Origin: Acidimicrobiales bacterium
GTDB lineage: Bacteria > Actinomycetota > Acidimicrobiia > Acidimicrobiales > DATDAH01
Assembly: GCA_016794585.1 (NCBI GenBank)
Contig: JAEUJM010000015.1
Span: 153,404-217,403 of the forward strand
Direction: 5' to 3'
DNA: 64,000 nt
How positions within the stretch are numbered: position 1 is the first letter of the stretch; each line of letters starts with the position of its first letter. The notes below the pieces were generated by a model. The model ran no database searches. It saw only the letters and a list, made by a program, of their open reading frames with translations, and was not told where the DNA came from. Both the position numbers and the translations under genes were made by a program. This document shows, piece after piece, positions 25,707 to 36,800 of this stretch.

Positions 25707-26539
25707 GGAAGACACTCCCCGTCGAGGACCTGGCCCGCGACGAGCGCTTCGTCCGCGTGCCCCTCACGGATCGCATCAACGACCCGCGCTCCATCAAGAA
25801 CACGGCCATGCGCACCCAGGCCAAGCTCACCCCCAAGCGCCCCGACGCGTCGGACGCGGCCCGGTCGCTGATGCACGGCATCTTCGTGGGCGAGATCCAG
25901 GCCCTCGAGGGCGCCGGCCGCACGTGCTGGGACTTCGAGACCGGCGACGGCCGGGACGAGGCGCCGTTCGCCCTCAAGCTGGACATGGCTCGTCAGTGCT
26001 GGGACGAGGCCCGTCACTGCGAGATCTCGGTGAAGCTCAGCGACTGGATGGGCACCGAGATCGGCGAGTTCTCGGAGGGCACCTTCCTCTACGAGGCGGC
26101 CTGCAACCCCGACCCGGTCCTGCGCCTCACCGGCGTGAACCGGGCCCTCGAGGGCCTCGCCATCGACGTGTTCAACACCATGCGCGACTTCGGCGACGCC
26201 GCCGGCGACCCCGTCCTCGAGTTCTGCGAGGACTGGATGCTCGCCGACGAGGTCACCCACGTGAAGATGGGATCCGACTGGCTGCGCCGCCTGACCGCCG
26301 ACGACCCCGAGCGGCGCAAGAACGCGCTCGAGTTCCAGCGTGTGGTGGACAAGTTGTTCTCCCTCGGTGGCTTCCGGGGCGAGGACGACGAGAGCCCGGT
26401 CAAGCTGGCCCGGCGCTTCCGCGAGCTCGCCGGCTTCGAGGACGCCGAGATCGACGAGATCGCCGAAGACGCCCACGAGGCCCTGCGCGAGGCCCAGGCG
26501 CGCACCGAGGCGCTCGCGGCCGACGTCGCCGCGGGCTGA
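25703..26539 (+). CDS. Ferritin-like di-iron protein (DUF455-like)
   Basis: 278 residues. Helices contain the metal-ligand spacing of ferritin-like proteins: FVGEIQALEGAGRT (Glu), then ARQCWDEARHCEI (ExxH), later a Glu in GLAIDVFNTM and LADEVTHVKMG (ExxH). Such four-helix bundles bind a di-metal centre and act as oxygenases, oxidases or iron-handling proteins. It is coupled to the preceding gene (4-bp overlap) and 43 bp from the next. It may be involved in oxidative modification or metal storage. The substrate is unknown, and the family name is my best match rather than certain. Confidence 0.72.
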   Translation: MRKTLPVEDLARDERFVRVPLTDRINDPRSIKNTAMRTQAKLTPKRPDASDAARSLMHGIFVGEIQALEGAGRTCWDFETGDGRDEAPFALKLDMARQCWDEARHCEISVKLSDWMGTEIGEFSEGTFLYEAACNPDPVLRLTGVNRALEGLAIDVFNTMRDFGDAAGDPVLEFCEDWMLADEVTHVKMGSDWLRRLTADDPERRKNALEFQRVVDKLFSLGGFRGEDDESPVKLARRFRELAGFEDAEIDEIAEDAHEALREAQARTEALAADVAAG

Positions 26540-26572
26540 GCCCCCGCCGACCGCCGACCGCCGACACCGGAA

Positions 26573-26582
26573 CCCCCCCCCC
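26573..26582 (+). repeat. Ten-C homopolymer directly before a start codon
   Basis: Ten consecutive C bases end at the base before the ATG at 26583, where a ribosome site would be spaced. It is preceded by a heptamer-like repeat (CCGCCGA three times, about 26544-26564). Slippage here would change initiation context. Confidence 0.7.
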
Positions 26583-27146
26583 ATGCCCGTCATCGTCACG
26601 CCCGACACCTTCTCCCTGGTCGGCTTCGACCGCGACGAGATCGCGGCCATCGCCGAGGACCTGCTCCCCAAGGTGGGCATCGACGCCGACGCCGACGTGC
26701 ACCTCGACGTCAACGAGGGGTCGCCCCTCGGCTGGGCCGTCGTCACCTCGCTCGACCCCGTCACCCTGAACATCGAGAGCGGGGCCCTCGAGGATCCCAA
26801 GCGGCCCCGCCAGCTCTCGCCAGCCGGCGCCCAGAACGTGATCGGACGTCTGCTCCTCCAGGCGTCGGACCGCCTCGATCCGGCCTTCGGGGCGCCACCG
26901 CTGGACGAGCCCCTCGACCCAGCATTGGCCAACGCCTGGGAGACCTACAGCGCCGGCCGCCTCGACCAGCTCGGCTACCGCTACGCCGACCAGCGCCAGC
27001 GCCGCCTGTACCACTTCCGCAACCGCCACGGCTTCACCGACCGGGCCGACGCCGTGTTCGAGCGTCTCTGGTCCGGCGACGGCCTCACCTTCGCCGACCT
27101 TCGGGCCCTCTCCGACGAGGCCCTCGGCACCGCCAACCAGCCCTGA
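26583..27146 (+). CDS. Unknown protein, third gene of ferritin-like operon
   Basis: 187 residues. No family is recognised. An N-terminal alpha/beta part (MPVIVTPDTFSLVGFD ... VNEGSPLGWAVV) is followed by an amphipathic helical part rich in Arg and Tyr (YRYADQRQRRLYHFRNRH). No signal peptide or membrane segment. It follows the ferritin-like gene by 43 bp and starts directly after a run of ten C, with no ribosome site in the normal place, so translation may depend on coupling or be poorly efficient. Functional link to the ferritin-like protein is inferred from position only. Confidence 0.65.
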   Translation: MPVIVTPDTFSLVGFDRDEIAAIAEDLLPKVGIDADADVHLDVNEGSPLGWAVVTSLDPVTLNIESGALEDPKRPRQLSPAGAQNVIGRLLLQASDRLDPAFGAPPLDEPLDPALANAWETYSAGRLDQLGYRYADQRQRRLYHFRNRHGFTDRADAVFERLWSGDGLTFADLRALSDEALGTANQP

Positions 27147-27265
27147 GCGGGGCCTGAACCGGTCCTGCTCCGGCGGCCGCTGCGCTCGACCGGGGGGTGC
27201 TCGCGTCCCGCCGGCCCCAGGGTTAGGGTGCGGCCGAGGGGGTCGGGGCGATCCGGGGAGCGCGC

Positions 27266-30200
27266 GTGCGGAGCAGGACGCGGGGTGGGCGAGCGTGGGC
27301 CTCCGGGGCGTCCCTCGCCGTGGTGGGCGTAGCGCTCGCGACGGCCGCCGCCCCCGGCAGTGCCCTCCCGGTGGGTCCGACACCGACCCCGACGGCGCCG
27401 GCCCCGTCGACGACGACCCTGCCGCCCTCGGAGGCCGACCGCACGCCCGGGGCGCCCCCGGGCCTCGTCCCGCCCGAACCCCAGGTGCACTACCTCCCGT
27501 ACCGAGCGGACCAGCTCTGGACGATCCTCTCGAGCGAGGAGTCCGGTGTGCCGTCGCAGCCCATCCGCCTGATCGCCGCGGCCGCCGCACCCCGGTCCGG
27601 GACCCGCGTGGCCGTCGACCACTGGGAGGACGGCTACGACGTCGATCCCCTCGGGGCGCCGGGTCCGACCACCGAGGTCACGACCTTGGGCGCGGGCGGC
27701 GTCCTCGACCTCTCGGACACCGTCGACCTGGGCCTCATCGGTTCGCTCGATCCGGTGGGGGCCGGGCGGCCGTACCACGACGGCGGGGACAAGGTCGTGT
27801 CGTCACAGCCCGTCTCGGTGACCGCCGGCGGGTGGCCGGCCACCACCGGCGCGGTGCACGGCGGGTCCAGCGCGGTGCCCGACGTGGCTCACCAGGGAAC
27901 CTCGTTCACCCTCCCGGTCGGGGAGGACGCCCCGTTCCCTTCGGGCACGCCCACCGCGTCGCCGTTCGAGTACACCGGCTTGGTGGTGGTGGCGACGCAG
28001 GACGCCACCACGGTCACGGTCGCGGGTGGCCCGGCCGTCACACTGGACGAGGGCGAGGCCCACCTCGTCGACGGTGGCCTGCACCTCGGTGACACCGTGA
28101 TCACCAACCGACCCGTGGCGGTGTACCTCGCGGCGGGCGACGTCGACGCCGGCTACGAAGGGCGGCTGTTCGACCTCGCGCCGACCACCTCGTGGTCCGA
28201 CCGCTACGTCACCCCCGTCACGTCCACCAACAACTCCAACGAGGTGGTGCGGGCGTTCCTCTACAACCCGTTGGGCAGCGCCCTGACGGTCACTGTCGAG
28301 CGGTCGAACGCCACCACCAGCACCGTGAGCATCCCGGCCCACGGCCAGAGCTCGTTCCTGCTGTCCAGCGATGTCGGCGCCCGCTTCTCCGCACCTGGCC
28401 GGCCCTTCACCGGCCTCCTCGTCATCACGACCCCCGAGGTGGCCAACGACTCGAGCGCCGCCTACAACTGGGGCGTCCCCCTCGTGCCCGAGGACGAGCT
28501 CACGTCGAGCGTGATCGTCCCCTCCGGCCCGGGGTCCGCCAACGGCACCGCCAACTACAACCCCGTGTGGTTCGCGGCGGCAGCGACCACGACCGTCTAC
28601 GTGGACCGCGACGGGGACCCGAGCACCGGTGGGTCGGTCGCGCCGGGGGGCCGCCGCTACGACTTCTCCTGCCCGGCGACGGCGCTGGTGCCCCGGGTGG
28701 TGGCGGACGGGGGCGCGCCCGTCTGTTCCACGCCGAGCGCCTCCACGGGGACCAAGGGCACCGGCGACGCCGACATGACCGGCGCCCAGCTGTTCACCGT
28801 CGACGGCACCCGCCTCGTCGCCGCCTGGGGTCAGGTGCCCGGGCTCAACGCGCAGAACCCGGCGCTCGACCTCGGGGCCGCCCTGGCGCCGGTGCCCGAG
28901 CCGACCCCGACGGTGTCGGTGGAGAAGACGGTGTACCGCGGCCACGACAGCGGCGCCGGCTGCGACGACGGAGGCGAGGTCGTCGTCGGCGTCAGCGGGG
29001 ACCAGGTCACCTTCTGCTTCCTCGTCACCAACACCGGCGAGGTGGCGGTCGGGCCGGTGTCGGTCGCCGATCCCGACCTCGGGGTGGACGAGGCGGACCT
29101 CGATCTCCCGCTGGCCGGTGACCTCGCCCGCCTCGAGCCGGGCGACTCCGTCGGCCTCTCCTACGAGGCCACGGTCGGCGGCGACGTGGTCAACACCGTC
29201 TACGTGACGGCGCCGGCCCTGTCGCCCACCGGACCGCCGCTCCCCGTCGCCGAGGCCGAGGCGAGCGACTCGGCCGTGGTCGACGAGGTCGCACCCGACC
29301 TGTGGCTGACGACCGAGGTGTACGCCGGCCACGACGGGGGAGCGACCTGCGGGGTCGGGGGACCCTCGCTCACCACCGTGGTCGACGCCCCCGTGACCTG
29401 GTGCTTCCACGTCACCAATGCCGGCGACACCCGGCTCGCGGACGTGACCCTGGACGACCCGGCACTGGGCGTCACCGAGGCCGACCTCGTCGCCCTCTCC
29501 GGCAGCCTCGACGGGCTGGATCCGGGGGAGACCACAACCCTCTACCTCGAGTCGAGGGTCACGGGTGCTGTGGTGAGCAGCACCACCGCGCGGGCCGTAC
29601 CCGCCGATCCCGTGGGCGAGCCCCTGCCGGGCCTCGACCCGGTGGAGGCACAGGCATCGGCGTCGGTGAGCGTCGTGGGCCCCGCCCTCACCCTGCTCAC
29701 CGAGGCCCTCGATCCCTTCACCGGCAGCAATCTCGATGCCGACGACGTGGTGGGCAGCCCCGGGACGAACGATGGGGTGCCGGTGGTGCTGGCGGTGGGC
29801 GCGACCACGACGGCCCGCTTCACCGTGGCCAACGCGGGCGACGTGGACATCAGTGAAGTAGAGGTCGAGGGTTCGGGGTGCGATGCGCCGCCGGCACTGG
29901 TGGCGGGCGATGTGGGCGTGCCGGGTGTGCTCGAGGTCGGAGAGGTGTGGGAGCTCACGTGCACGGTCACCGTCGGCGCCCAGGGCCTCGTGATCGACGG
30001 CGTGGCCCGGGGCGTCACCGCCTTCGGGCCGGTGCCGGGCTCGGAGGTGCACGAGACCGCCCTGCTCCAGGTGGCCGCCGTGGGCGTGCAGGTGCAGGTG
30101 CGCCACCCAGGGTCGGGGGACTACGTCGACACGGCGGTGGTCCCACCACGGGAGACCGCGAGCTTCCGCATCGTGGTCGCCAACACCGGCGAGGCCGCGC

Positions 30201-30709
30201 TCGGACAGGTCGCCGTCCACTCGGACACCGTGCCGGCGTGCGACCGCGTCCTCCCCGGCGTGCTGCCAGCGGGCGCGACCAGCCCGCCGATCGATTGCGT
30301 GAGCCCGCCCCTGGACAGCGACATCGTCAACGAGGTGGCGGTCTCGGCCTCCCCGGTGGGCGCCGGGGGCGAGGCGGTGGCGGAGCCCGTGCGAGCGAGC
30401 GCCACGGCGTCGGCCACCGTCGACAGCTCCACCACCACCACCAGCACGACGACCAGCACGACCACGACCAGCACGACCACGACCAGCACGACCTCCAGCA
30501 CCTCGACGACGACGACGCCGGGGCCGACGACGTCGGTGACCCCGGCGCCGCCGGCGGTGGGGGCCGACGGCGCGGCCGCCGGAGACGGCCCGGGCGGCGG
30601 GCTGCTCGAGCGCCTGCCGGGCACCGGTGCCGGTCGCGTGGCCCCGCTCCTGGGGGCCGCGGCGCTGGCCATCGCCGCCGGTCTCGCCCTGCAGCGCCGC
30701 CTGCGCTGA
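27266..30709 (+). CDS. LPxTG surface protein with 2 GHD/Cys repeats (short paralogue)
   Basis: 1147 residues, GTG start after GGGGAG. Signal peptide, Pro/Thr-rich spacer, then an about 470-residue domain resembling the IgGFc-binding N-domain (VAVDHWEDGYDVDPLG, EYTGLVVVATQDATTVTV, TNRPVAVYLAAGD, VPGLNAQNPALDLG). Two repeats follow (about 547-805), each with YxGHDxGxxC and a second Cys in F/W-C-F. Then a TLLTEALDPFTGS domain, a DUF11-like domain and a Ser/Thr stalk. The C-terminus is LPGTG, a hydrophobic segment and RRLR, a sortase signal. It is a wall-attached fibre-like protein. The next gene is a paralogue with 16 repeats. No sortase gene is in the window. Confidence 0.85.
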   Translation: MRSRTRGGRAWASGASLAVVGVALATAAAPGSALPVGPTPTPTAPAPSTTTLPPSEADRTPGAPPGLVPPEPQVHYLPYRADQLWTILSSEESGVPSQPIRLIAAAAAPRSGTRVAVDHWEDGYDVDPLGAPGPTTEVTTLGAGGVLDLSDTVDLGLIGSLDPVGAGRPYHDGGDKVVSSQPVSVTAGGWPATTGAVHGGSSAVPDVAHQGTSFTLPVGEDAPFPSGTPTASPFEYTGLVVVATQDATTVTVAGGPAVTLDEGEAHLVDGGLHLGDTVITNRPVAVYLAAGDVDAGYEGRLFDLAPTTSWSDRYVTPVTSTNNSNEVVRAFLYNPLGSALTVTVERSNATTSTVSIPAHGQSSFLLSSDVGARFSAPGRPFTGLLVITTPEVANDSSAAYNWGVPLVPEDELTSSVIVPSGPGSANGTANYNPVWFAAAATTTVYVDRDGDPSTGGSVAPGGRRYDFSCPATALVPRVVADGGAPVCSTPSASTGTKGTGDADMTGAQLFTVDGTRLVAAWGQVPGLNAQNPALDLGAALAPVPEPTPTVSVEKTVYRGHDSGAGCDDGGEVVVGVSGDQVTFCFLVTNTGEVAVGPVSVADPDLGVDEADLDLPLAGDLARLEPGDSVGLSYEATVGGDVVNTVYVTAPALSPTGPPLPVAEAEASDSAVVDEVAPDLWLTTEVYAGHDGGATCGVGGPSLTTVVDAPVTWCFHVTNAGDTRLADVTLDDPALGVTEADLVALSGSLDGLDPGETTTLYLESRVTGAVVSSTTARAVPADPVGEPLPGLDPVEAQASASVSVVGPALTLLTEALDPFTGSNLDADDVVGSPGTNDGVPVVLAVGATTTARFTVANAGDVDISEVEVEGSGCDAPPALVAGDVGVPGVLEVGEVWELTCTVTVGAQGLVIDGVARGVTAFGPVPGSEVHETALLQVAAVGVQVQVRHPGSGDYVDTAVVPPRETASFRIVVANTGEAALGQVAVHSDTVPACDRVLPGVLPAGATSPPIDCVSPPLDSDIVNEVAVSASPVGAGGEAVAEPVRASATASATVDSSTTTTSTTTSTTTTSTTTTSTTSSTSTTTTPGPTTSVTPAPPAVGADGAAAGDGPGGGLLERLPGTGAGRVAPLLGAAALAIAAGLALQRRLR

Positions 30710-30717
30710 GACGGCCC

Positions 30718-30752
30718 AACCCTCGACCACGGATCGAGGCGAGTCGAGGGTT
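30718..30752 (+). terminator. Terminator of the short LPxTG gene
   Basis: AACCCTCGAC (30718-30727) and GTCGAGGGTT (30743-30752) form a perfect 10-bp stem starting 9 bp after the stop. Confidence 0.65.
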
Positions 30753-30769
30753 CCCGCTCGCATAGGCCG

Positions 30770-30787
30770 ACTGACCCAACGGTCAGT
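30770..30787. promoter_or_regulatory. Perfect TetR-type palindrome before the giant surface gene
   Basis: ACTGAC-N6-GTCAGT, containing an exact TGACC-N4-GGTCA core at 30772-30785, lies 78 bp before the start. The 11 bases CCGACTGACCC at its left side also occur at 16990-17000 beside the TetR gene. Confidence 0.6.
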
Positions 30788-30864
30788 GGTTCCTCTGCGT
30801 CCCCCTCATCTCGGGGGGTGCCGTACCGAAAGATGCGGGACCTCTCACTCAGGAGCATTTGGCG

Positions 30865-33800
30865 ATGCGCGTCATGGCGGAGCAGTTCGACAAGTTCAAG
30901 GGCAAGGCGGCGGGCGGCCGCCGGCGGCCCTTCTCGTGGGGCCACGTGCTGGCACCGTTGGCGGTGGTGGCCGTGCTGGGGGCGGCCCTGGTCACGTCGC
31001 CGACGCGTGCGCCCTGGACGGCGCCGCCGGAGCTGACGGCGGCAGGGGAGCAGTTGCACTACCTCCCTCTCGACGCCCAGCAGTTCTACGACACGCTGCT
31101 CAGCGAGGAGCCGGGCCTGCCCGCACAGGACGTGCGCCTCATCAGCTCGATCATCTCGTCCCGCGCGGGCAACACCGTGGCCATCGACCACTGGGAGGAC
31201 GGCTACGACGCCGACCCGATCGGCAGCCCGAGCTCGACGACCGAGGTCTCGACCATGGGTGAAGGGGAGGTCCAGGTCCTCGACAACGTCATCGTGCTCG
31301 CCAACATCGGTGACATCACCCCGGGTGGGTCGGGTCAGCCCTACTACGACGGCCGGGACAAGATCGTCTCGACCTCGCCCACCGTCGTGACCATGGGCGG
31401 GTGGGGGAACTCGACCGGCTCGGTGCACGCCGGCGCGTCGGCGGTGCCCGAGGTGTCCCGCTACGGCTACGCCTTCGAGAGCCCCGTCGGCGAGAACACG
31501 CCGTTCCCTTCGGGCAGCCCCACGGCCTCGCCGTGGGAGTACACCGGCCTGATCGTCGCTGCGGCGCAAGACGGCACCACCGTGAACATCACGGGGGAAG
31601 CACCGGTCAGCCTGGACGAGGGTGACCTGCACCTCGTCGACGGCGGCATTAACGTGGGCGACGACATCACGGCCGACAAGCCCATCGCCGTGTACCTCGC
31701 CACCGGCGACGTCGGCGCCGGCTTCGAGGGGCGGCTCTACGAGCTCACCCCGACCGAGCGCTGGACCGACACCTACTTCTCGCCGGTGACCTCGACCAAC
31801 AACAGCGCCCGGGTCACCCGCGCGTTCCTCTACAACCCCGGCAGCTCGGCCATCACGGTGAACGTGACCCGCTCGAACGCGACGAGCACCACCGTCACGG
31901 TTCCCGCCAACGGGCAGGCCAGCTACCTCTTCCCGTCCGACGTCGGCGCGAAGTTCGAGAGCAGCGGCAACCCCTTCTACGCCCTCCAGGTGATCACCAC
32001 GCCGGAGTCCGGCAACGACAGCAGCTCGTCGTGGAACTGGGGCTTCTCGCTCATCCCGCAGGCCTACCTGACGCCGATGGTCGTCCTCGGGTACGCCACC
32101 GGCTCGTCCAACCTCACGGAGAACGACAGCGCGGTGTGGGTCGCTCCCGCCGCCGCAACCACGATCTACGTCGACCGCGACGGCGACACGTCCACCGGTC
32201 CGCTCACCGACGCGAACGGGAACAAGTACGACTTCAGCTGCGCGATGAACGCCCTGCGGCCGCGCCTGATCGCCGACGACGGCACCACCACCTGCCACGT
32301 CCCCAGCGCCTTCACCAACGCAGTTGGCAGTGGCGACGCCGACATGACGGGTGCGCGCATCTACACCCTCGACGGCACGTCGCTGGCGGCGGCCTGGGGA
32401 CAGGTCCCGGGGCTGAACGCACAGAACCCCGCCATCGACATGGGCACCACCGTGCTGCCCTTCCCGACCGTCGACCTCGACAAGACGTCGGTCATCGTGG
32501 ACGACGACGGCGACGGGCTCGCCGACCCCGGCGAGACCATCCGCTACACCATCTCGGCCACCAACGCCGGCATCACCCCCGTCGACAACCTGCTGTTGAG
32601 CGACGAGGTGCCCGAGCACACCACCTACGTGCTGGGCACCACCGTCCACAACGGCAGCCCCATCCCCGACGATGGCTCGGGCACGCCCTTCCCCCTCGAC
32701 GGCGCCGGGGTCACGCTCCCGCCGGCACTGTCGATCGGGCAGACCCGCACCGTGACCTTCGACGTGAAGGTGGACAAGCCGCTCGACCCGACCGTCACCC
32801 AGATCGTCAACGAGGCCACCCTCGCCACGAGCTACGGCACGTACACCGACGTCGACGTGAAGCCCGTCTCGCCACCCGAGCCCGGCATCGCGCTCGCGAA
32901 GACCGTCTACCCCGGCCATGACGGCGGGGCGTCCTGCCAGGGCGCCGACCTCGTCGCCGGCACCAACGGCGACGCCGTCACCTACTGCTTCACCGTCACC
33001 AACGACGGCGACACCTACCTCGGCACCGTGACCCTCGACGACCCGGACCTCGGCATCGACGACACGGACATGACCCTCGTCTCGGGCGACCCGTCGCTGG
33101 TCGCCGCCGGCGACACCGTGACGTGGGCCTACGAGACCACCATCGACGGTGACCTCACCAACACGGCGACCGCCACGGCGGCGCCCGTGGACGACCAGAA
33201 CGTGCCCCTGCCCGACACCGGGCCCATCACCGACGACGACTCGGCCCAGGTGGACGAGGTGGCCCCCGCCCTCTCGATCGCCAAGACGATCTACCGCGGC
33301 CACGACGACGGCGCACTGTGCCAGGGCCAGGAGACCGCGACGGGCGTGAACGGTGACCCCGTGACCTACTGCTTCGCGGTCACCAACACCGGGGACACGA
33401 CCCTCGCCCCCGTCACCGTCAGCGACCCCGACCTCGGCATCGACCAGACCGACATGGGCGTCGTCTCCGGCGACCTCGCCCAGCTCGACCCGGGCGACAC
33501 CGCGATCCTCTACCACGAGACCACCCTCGACGGTGACCTCACCAACACCGCCACCGGCACCGGCACCCCGTCCGACCCGAACGGCGACCCCCTGCCCGGC
33601 GTCGACCCGGTCGACGACGACGACACCGCCGACGCCGACGAGGTGCACCCCGCCCTGTCGGTGGCGAAGACCGTGTACCAGGGCCACGACGCCGGGGCCT
33701 CCTGCCAGGGCAGCAACCTGGTCAACGCCCTGAACGGCGAGGACCTGACCTGGTGCTTCGTGGTCACCAACGACGGTGACACCGAGCTCGCCCCGATCAC

Positions 33801-36800
33801 CCTCGACGACGGCGACCTCGGCATCGACGAGACCGATATGACCGTCCTGTCCGGCACCCTGGCGACGCTCGCCCCCGGCGACTCGGTCGCCCTCTACTAC
33901 CAGGGCGCCGCCGCCGGCGACCTCACCAACACGGTCACCGCCACCGGCGTCCCCGCCGACGGCTCGAGCGACCCGCTGCCCGGGCTCACCCCGGTCACCG
34001 ACGAGGACGACGCTGCGGTCGACACCGTCGGCCCCGCCGTCACCATCCAGAAGACCGTCTACCGGGGCCACGACGCCGGTGCCGGCTGCGACGGCGTCGA
34101 GAACCTCTCGGGCCGCAACGGCGAAGAGGTCACCTGGTGCTTCCGGGTGACCAACAGCGGTGACACCGACCTGTCGCCGGTGACCCTCGTCGACGGCGAC
34201 CTCGGCATCGACGAGAGCGACCTGACCGTCCTCTCGGGTGATCTCTCGAACCTGCCCGCCGGCGAGACCGCGGTCCTCTACCTCGAGGGCACGGTCGACG
34301 GCGACCTGCACAACACCGCCGCCGTCACCGGCACCCCGGTCGACGGCAACGGCGACCCCCTCGTGGGCATCGACGACGTGACCGACGAGGACGACGCCAC
34401 CATCGACGAGGTGGCCCCGGCCGTCTCGGTGGCCAAGACCGTCTACCGCGGCCACACCGCGGGCGCCGGCTGCCCCGGCGGCGAGCTGGTGAACGCCGCC
34501 AACGGCGGTGCGGTCACGTGGTGCTTCACCATCACCAACGACGGTGACACCCGCCTCGCCCCGGTCGAGCTGACCGACCTCGACCTCGGCATCGCCGAGC
34601 TCGACCTCACCGTCGTGTCCGGCGACCTCGCCGGCATCGATCCCGGCCAGAGCGTCGTGGCCTACTACGAGGGCACCGTCGCCGGCGACGTCGTCAACAC
34701 GGCCACCGTGACCGGCACCCCGACCGATCCGGGTGGCACCCCGCTGCCCGGCGTCGACCCCGTCACCGACGACGACACCGCCGAGGTGGACGAGGTCGGC
34801 CCGATGGTCGAGGTGGCCAAGACCGTCTACGCCGGCCACGACGGCGGTGCCTCCTGCCCCGGCAGCGAGCTGCAGCGGGGAGCGAACGGCGCGGCCGTCA
34901 CGTACTGCTTCACGGTCACCAACACCGGCGACACCGACCTCTCGCCGGTGACCCTGGCCGACGCCGACCTCGGCATCGACGAGACCGCCATGGACGTGAT
35001 CTCCGGTGACCTCGCCCTCGTGGCGCCCGGCGACTCGGTCGTGCTCGCCTACCAGACCACCCTCGACGGCGACCTCGTCAACGACGTGACCGTCACGGCC
35101 ACCGGGGTCGACGACCAGGGCGATCCCTTCGACGGGATCGACCCGGTCACCGACGACGACACCGCCGAGGTGCAGGAGGTGACGCCGTCCATCGACATCA
35201 CCAAGGGCATCTACGCCGGCCACGACACCGGTGCGGGCTGCCCCGGCGCCGGCGGCCTCACCGCGGTCGACGGTGACCCCGTCACCTACTGCTTCACCGT
35301 GGTCAACAACGGCGGCGCCACCCTGGCGCCGGTCACCGTCGTCGACCCGCAGCTGAACATCGACCAGAGCGACATGGCCGTGCTGTCGGGCGACCTCGCC
35401 TCGATGGCCCCCGGCGCCACCACCGTCCTCTACTACGAGACGAACGTGGCCAACGACCTCGTCAACACGGCGACCGCCACCGGCACCCCGCGGGACGGCG
35501 ACGACCCGCTGCCGGGCTCGGGTGACGTGACCGACGACGACCAGGTCACCGTGGACGAGGTCACCCCGGCCATCTCGGTGGCCAAGACCGTGTACCAGGG
35601 CCACGACGCCGGCGCCTCCTGCCAGGGCGGGAACCTCGTCCGGGAGGCGAACGGCGCCGACGTCACCTGGTGCTTCGCGATCAGCAACGACGGTGACACC
35701 AACCTCGCCCCCGTCACCCTCGCCGACGCGGCCCTGGGGGGCATCGACGAGACGGACCTCACGGTCCTCTCCGGCGATCTCTCGAACCTCGCCGTCGGGG
35801 AGACCGCCCTCCTCTACTACGAGGGCTCCGTCACGGGCAGCCTCACCAACACCGCGGTGGTCACGGGCACGCCCGCCGACCCCGGTGGTGACGCCTACCC
35901 GGGCCTCGAGGACGTGACCGCCCAGGACGATGCCGAGGTCGAGCAGATCGCCCCGTCGATCTCGGTGGCCAAGACCGTCTACAAGGACCACGACGGGGGC
36001 ACGACCTGCCCCGGCAACGAGCTCGTCCAGGGCGCCACCGGCGCCGAGGTGACGTACTGCTTCGTGGTCACCAACGACGGTGACACCACGCTGGCCGACG
36101 TCGCCGTGGCCGACGTCGCCCTGGGCAACCTCACCGAGGCCGACCTGAGCGGCGACACCGCCGCCCTGGCCTCGATGGCCCCGGGCGACTCCGCCGTCCT
36201 CTACTACGAGACCACCATCGATGGTGACCTCCTCAACACCGCGGAGGTGACCGGCACCCCGGTCGACGACCAGGGTGACCCCTTCAGCGGGATCGACCCC
36301 GTCACCGACTCGGACACCGCCGAGGTGGACGACGTCTCGCCGTCGGTCGCCATCGACAAGTCCGTCTACGCCGGCCACGACAGCGGCGCCAGCTGCGCCG
36401 GGGCGGGCAGCATCGCCCTGCGCAAGGGTGACGCCGTCACCTACTGCTTCGTCATCACCAACGACGGCGAGGCCACCCTCGACCCGGTCACGTTCAGCGA
36501 CCCGCTCCTCGGCCTCACCGAGGCGAACGTCAGCGTGGCCTCGGGCAGCTTCGGCGACCCGCTGGCGCCGGGCGACTCCATCGTCGCCTACCACGAGGAC
36601 GACGTGGACGGTGACCTGACCAACGTCGCCACCGTGACGGGCACCCCCGTCGACGACGGCGGGGACCCGCTGCCGGGCTCCGACCCCGTCACCGACGAGG
36701 ACGTGGCCACCGTCGACGAGGTCGACCCGGCCATCTCGGTGGCCAAGACCGTGTACCAGGGCCACGACGCCGGCACGAGCTGTGACGCCGCCGGCGAGCG

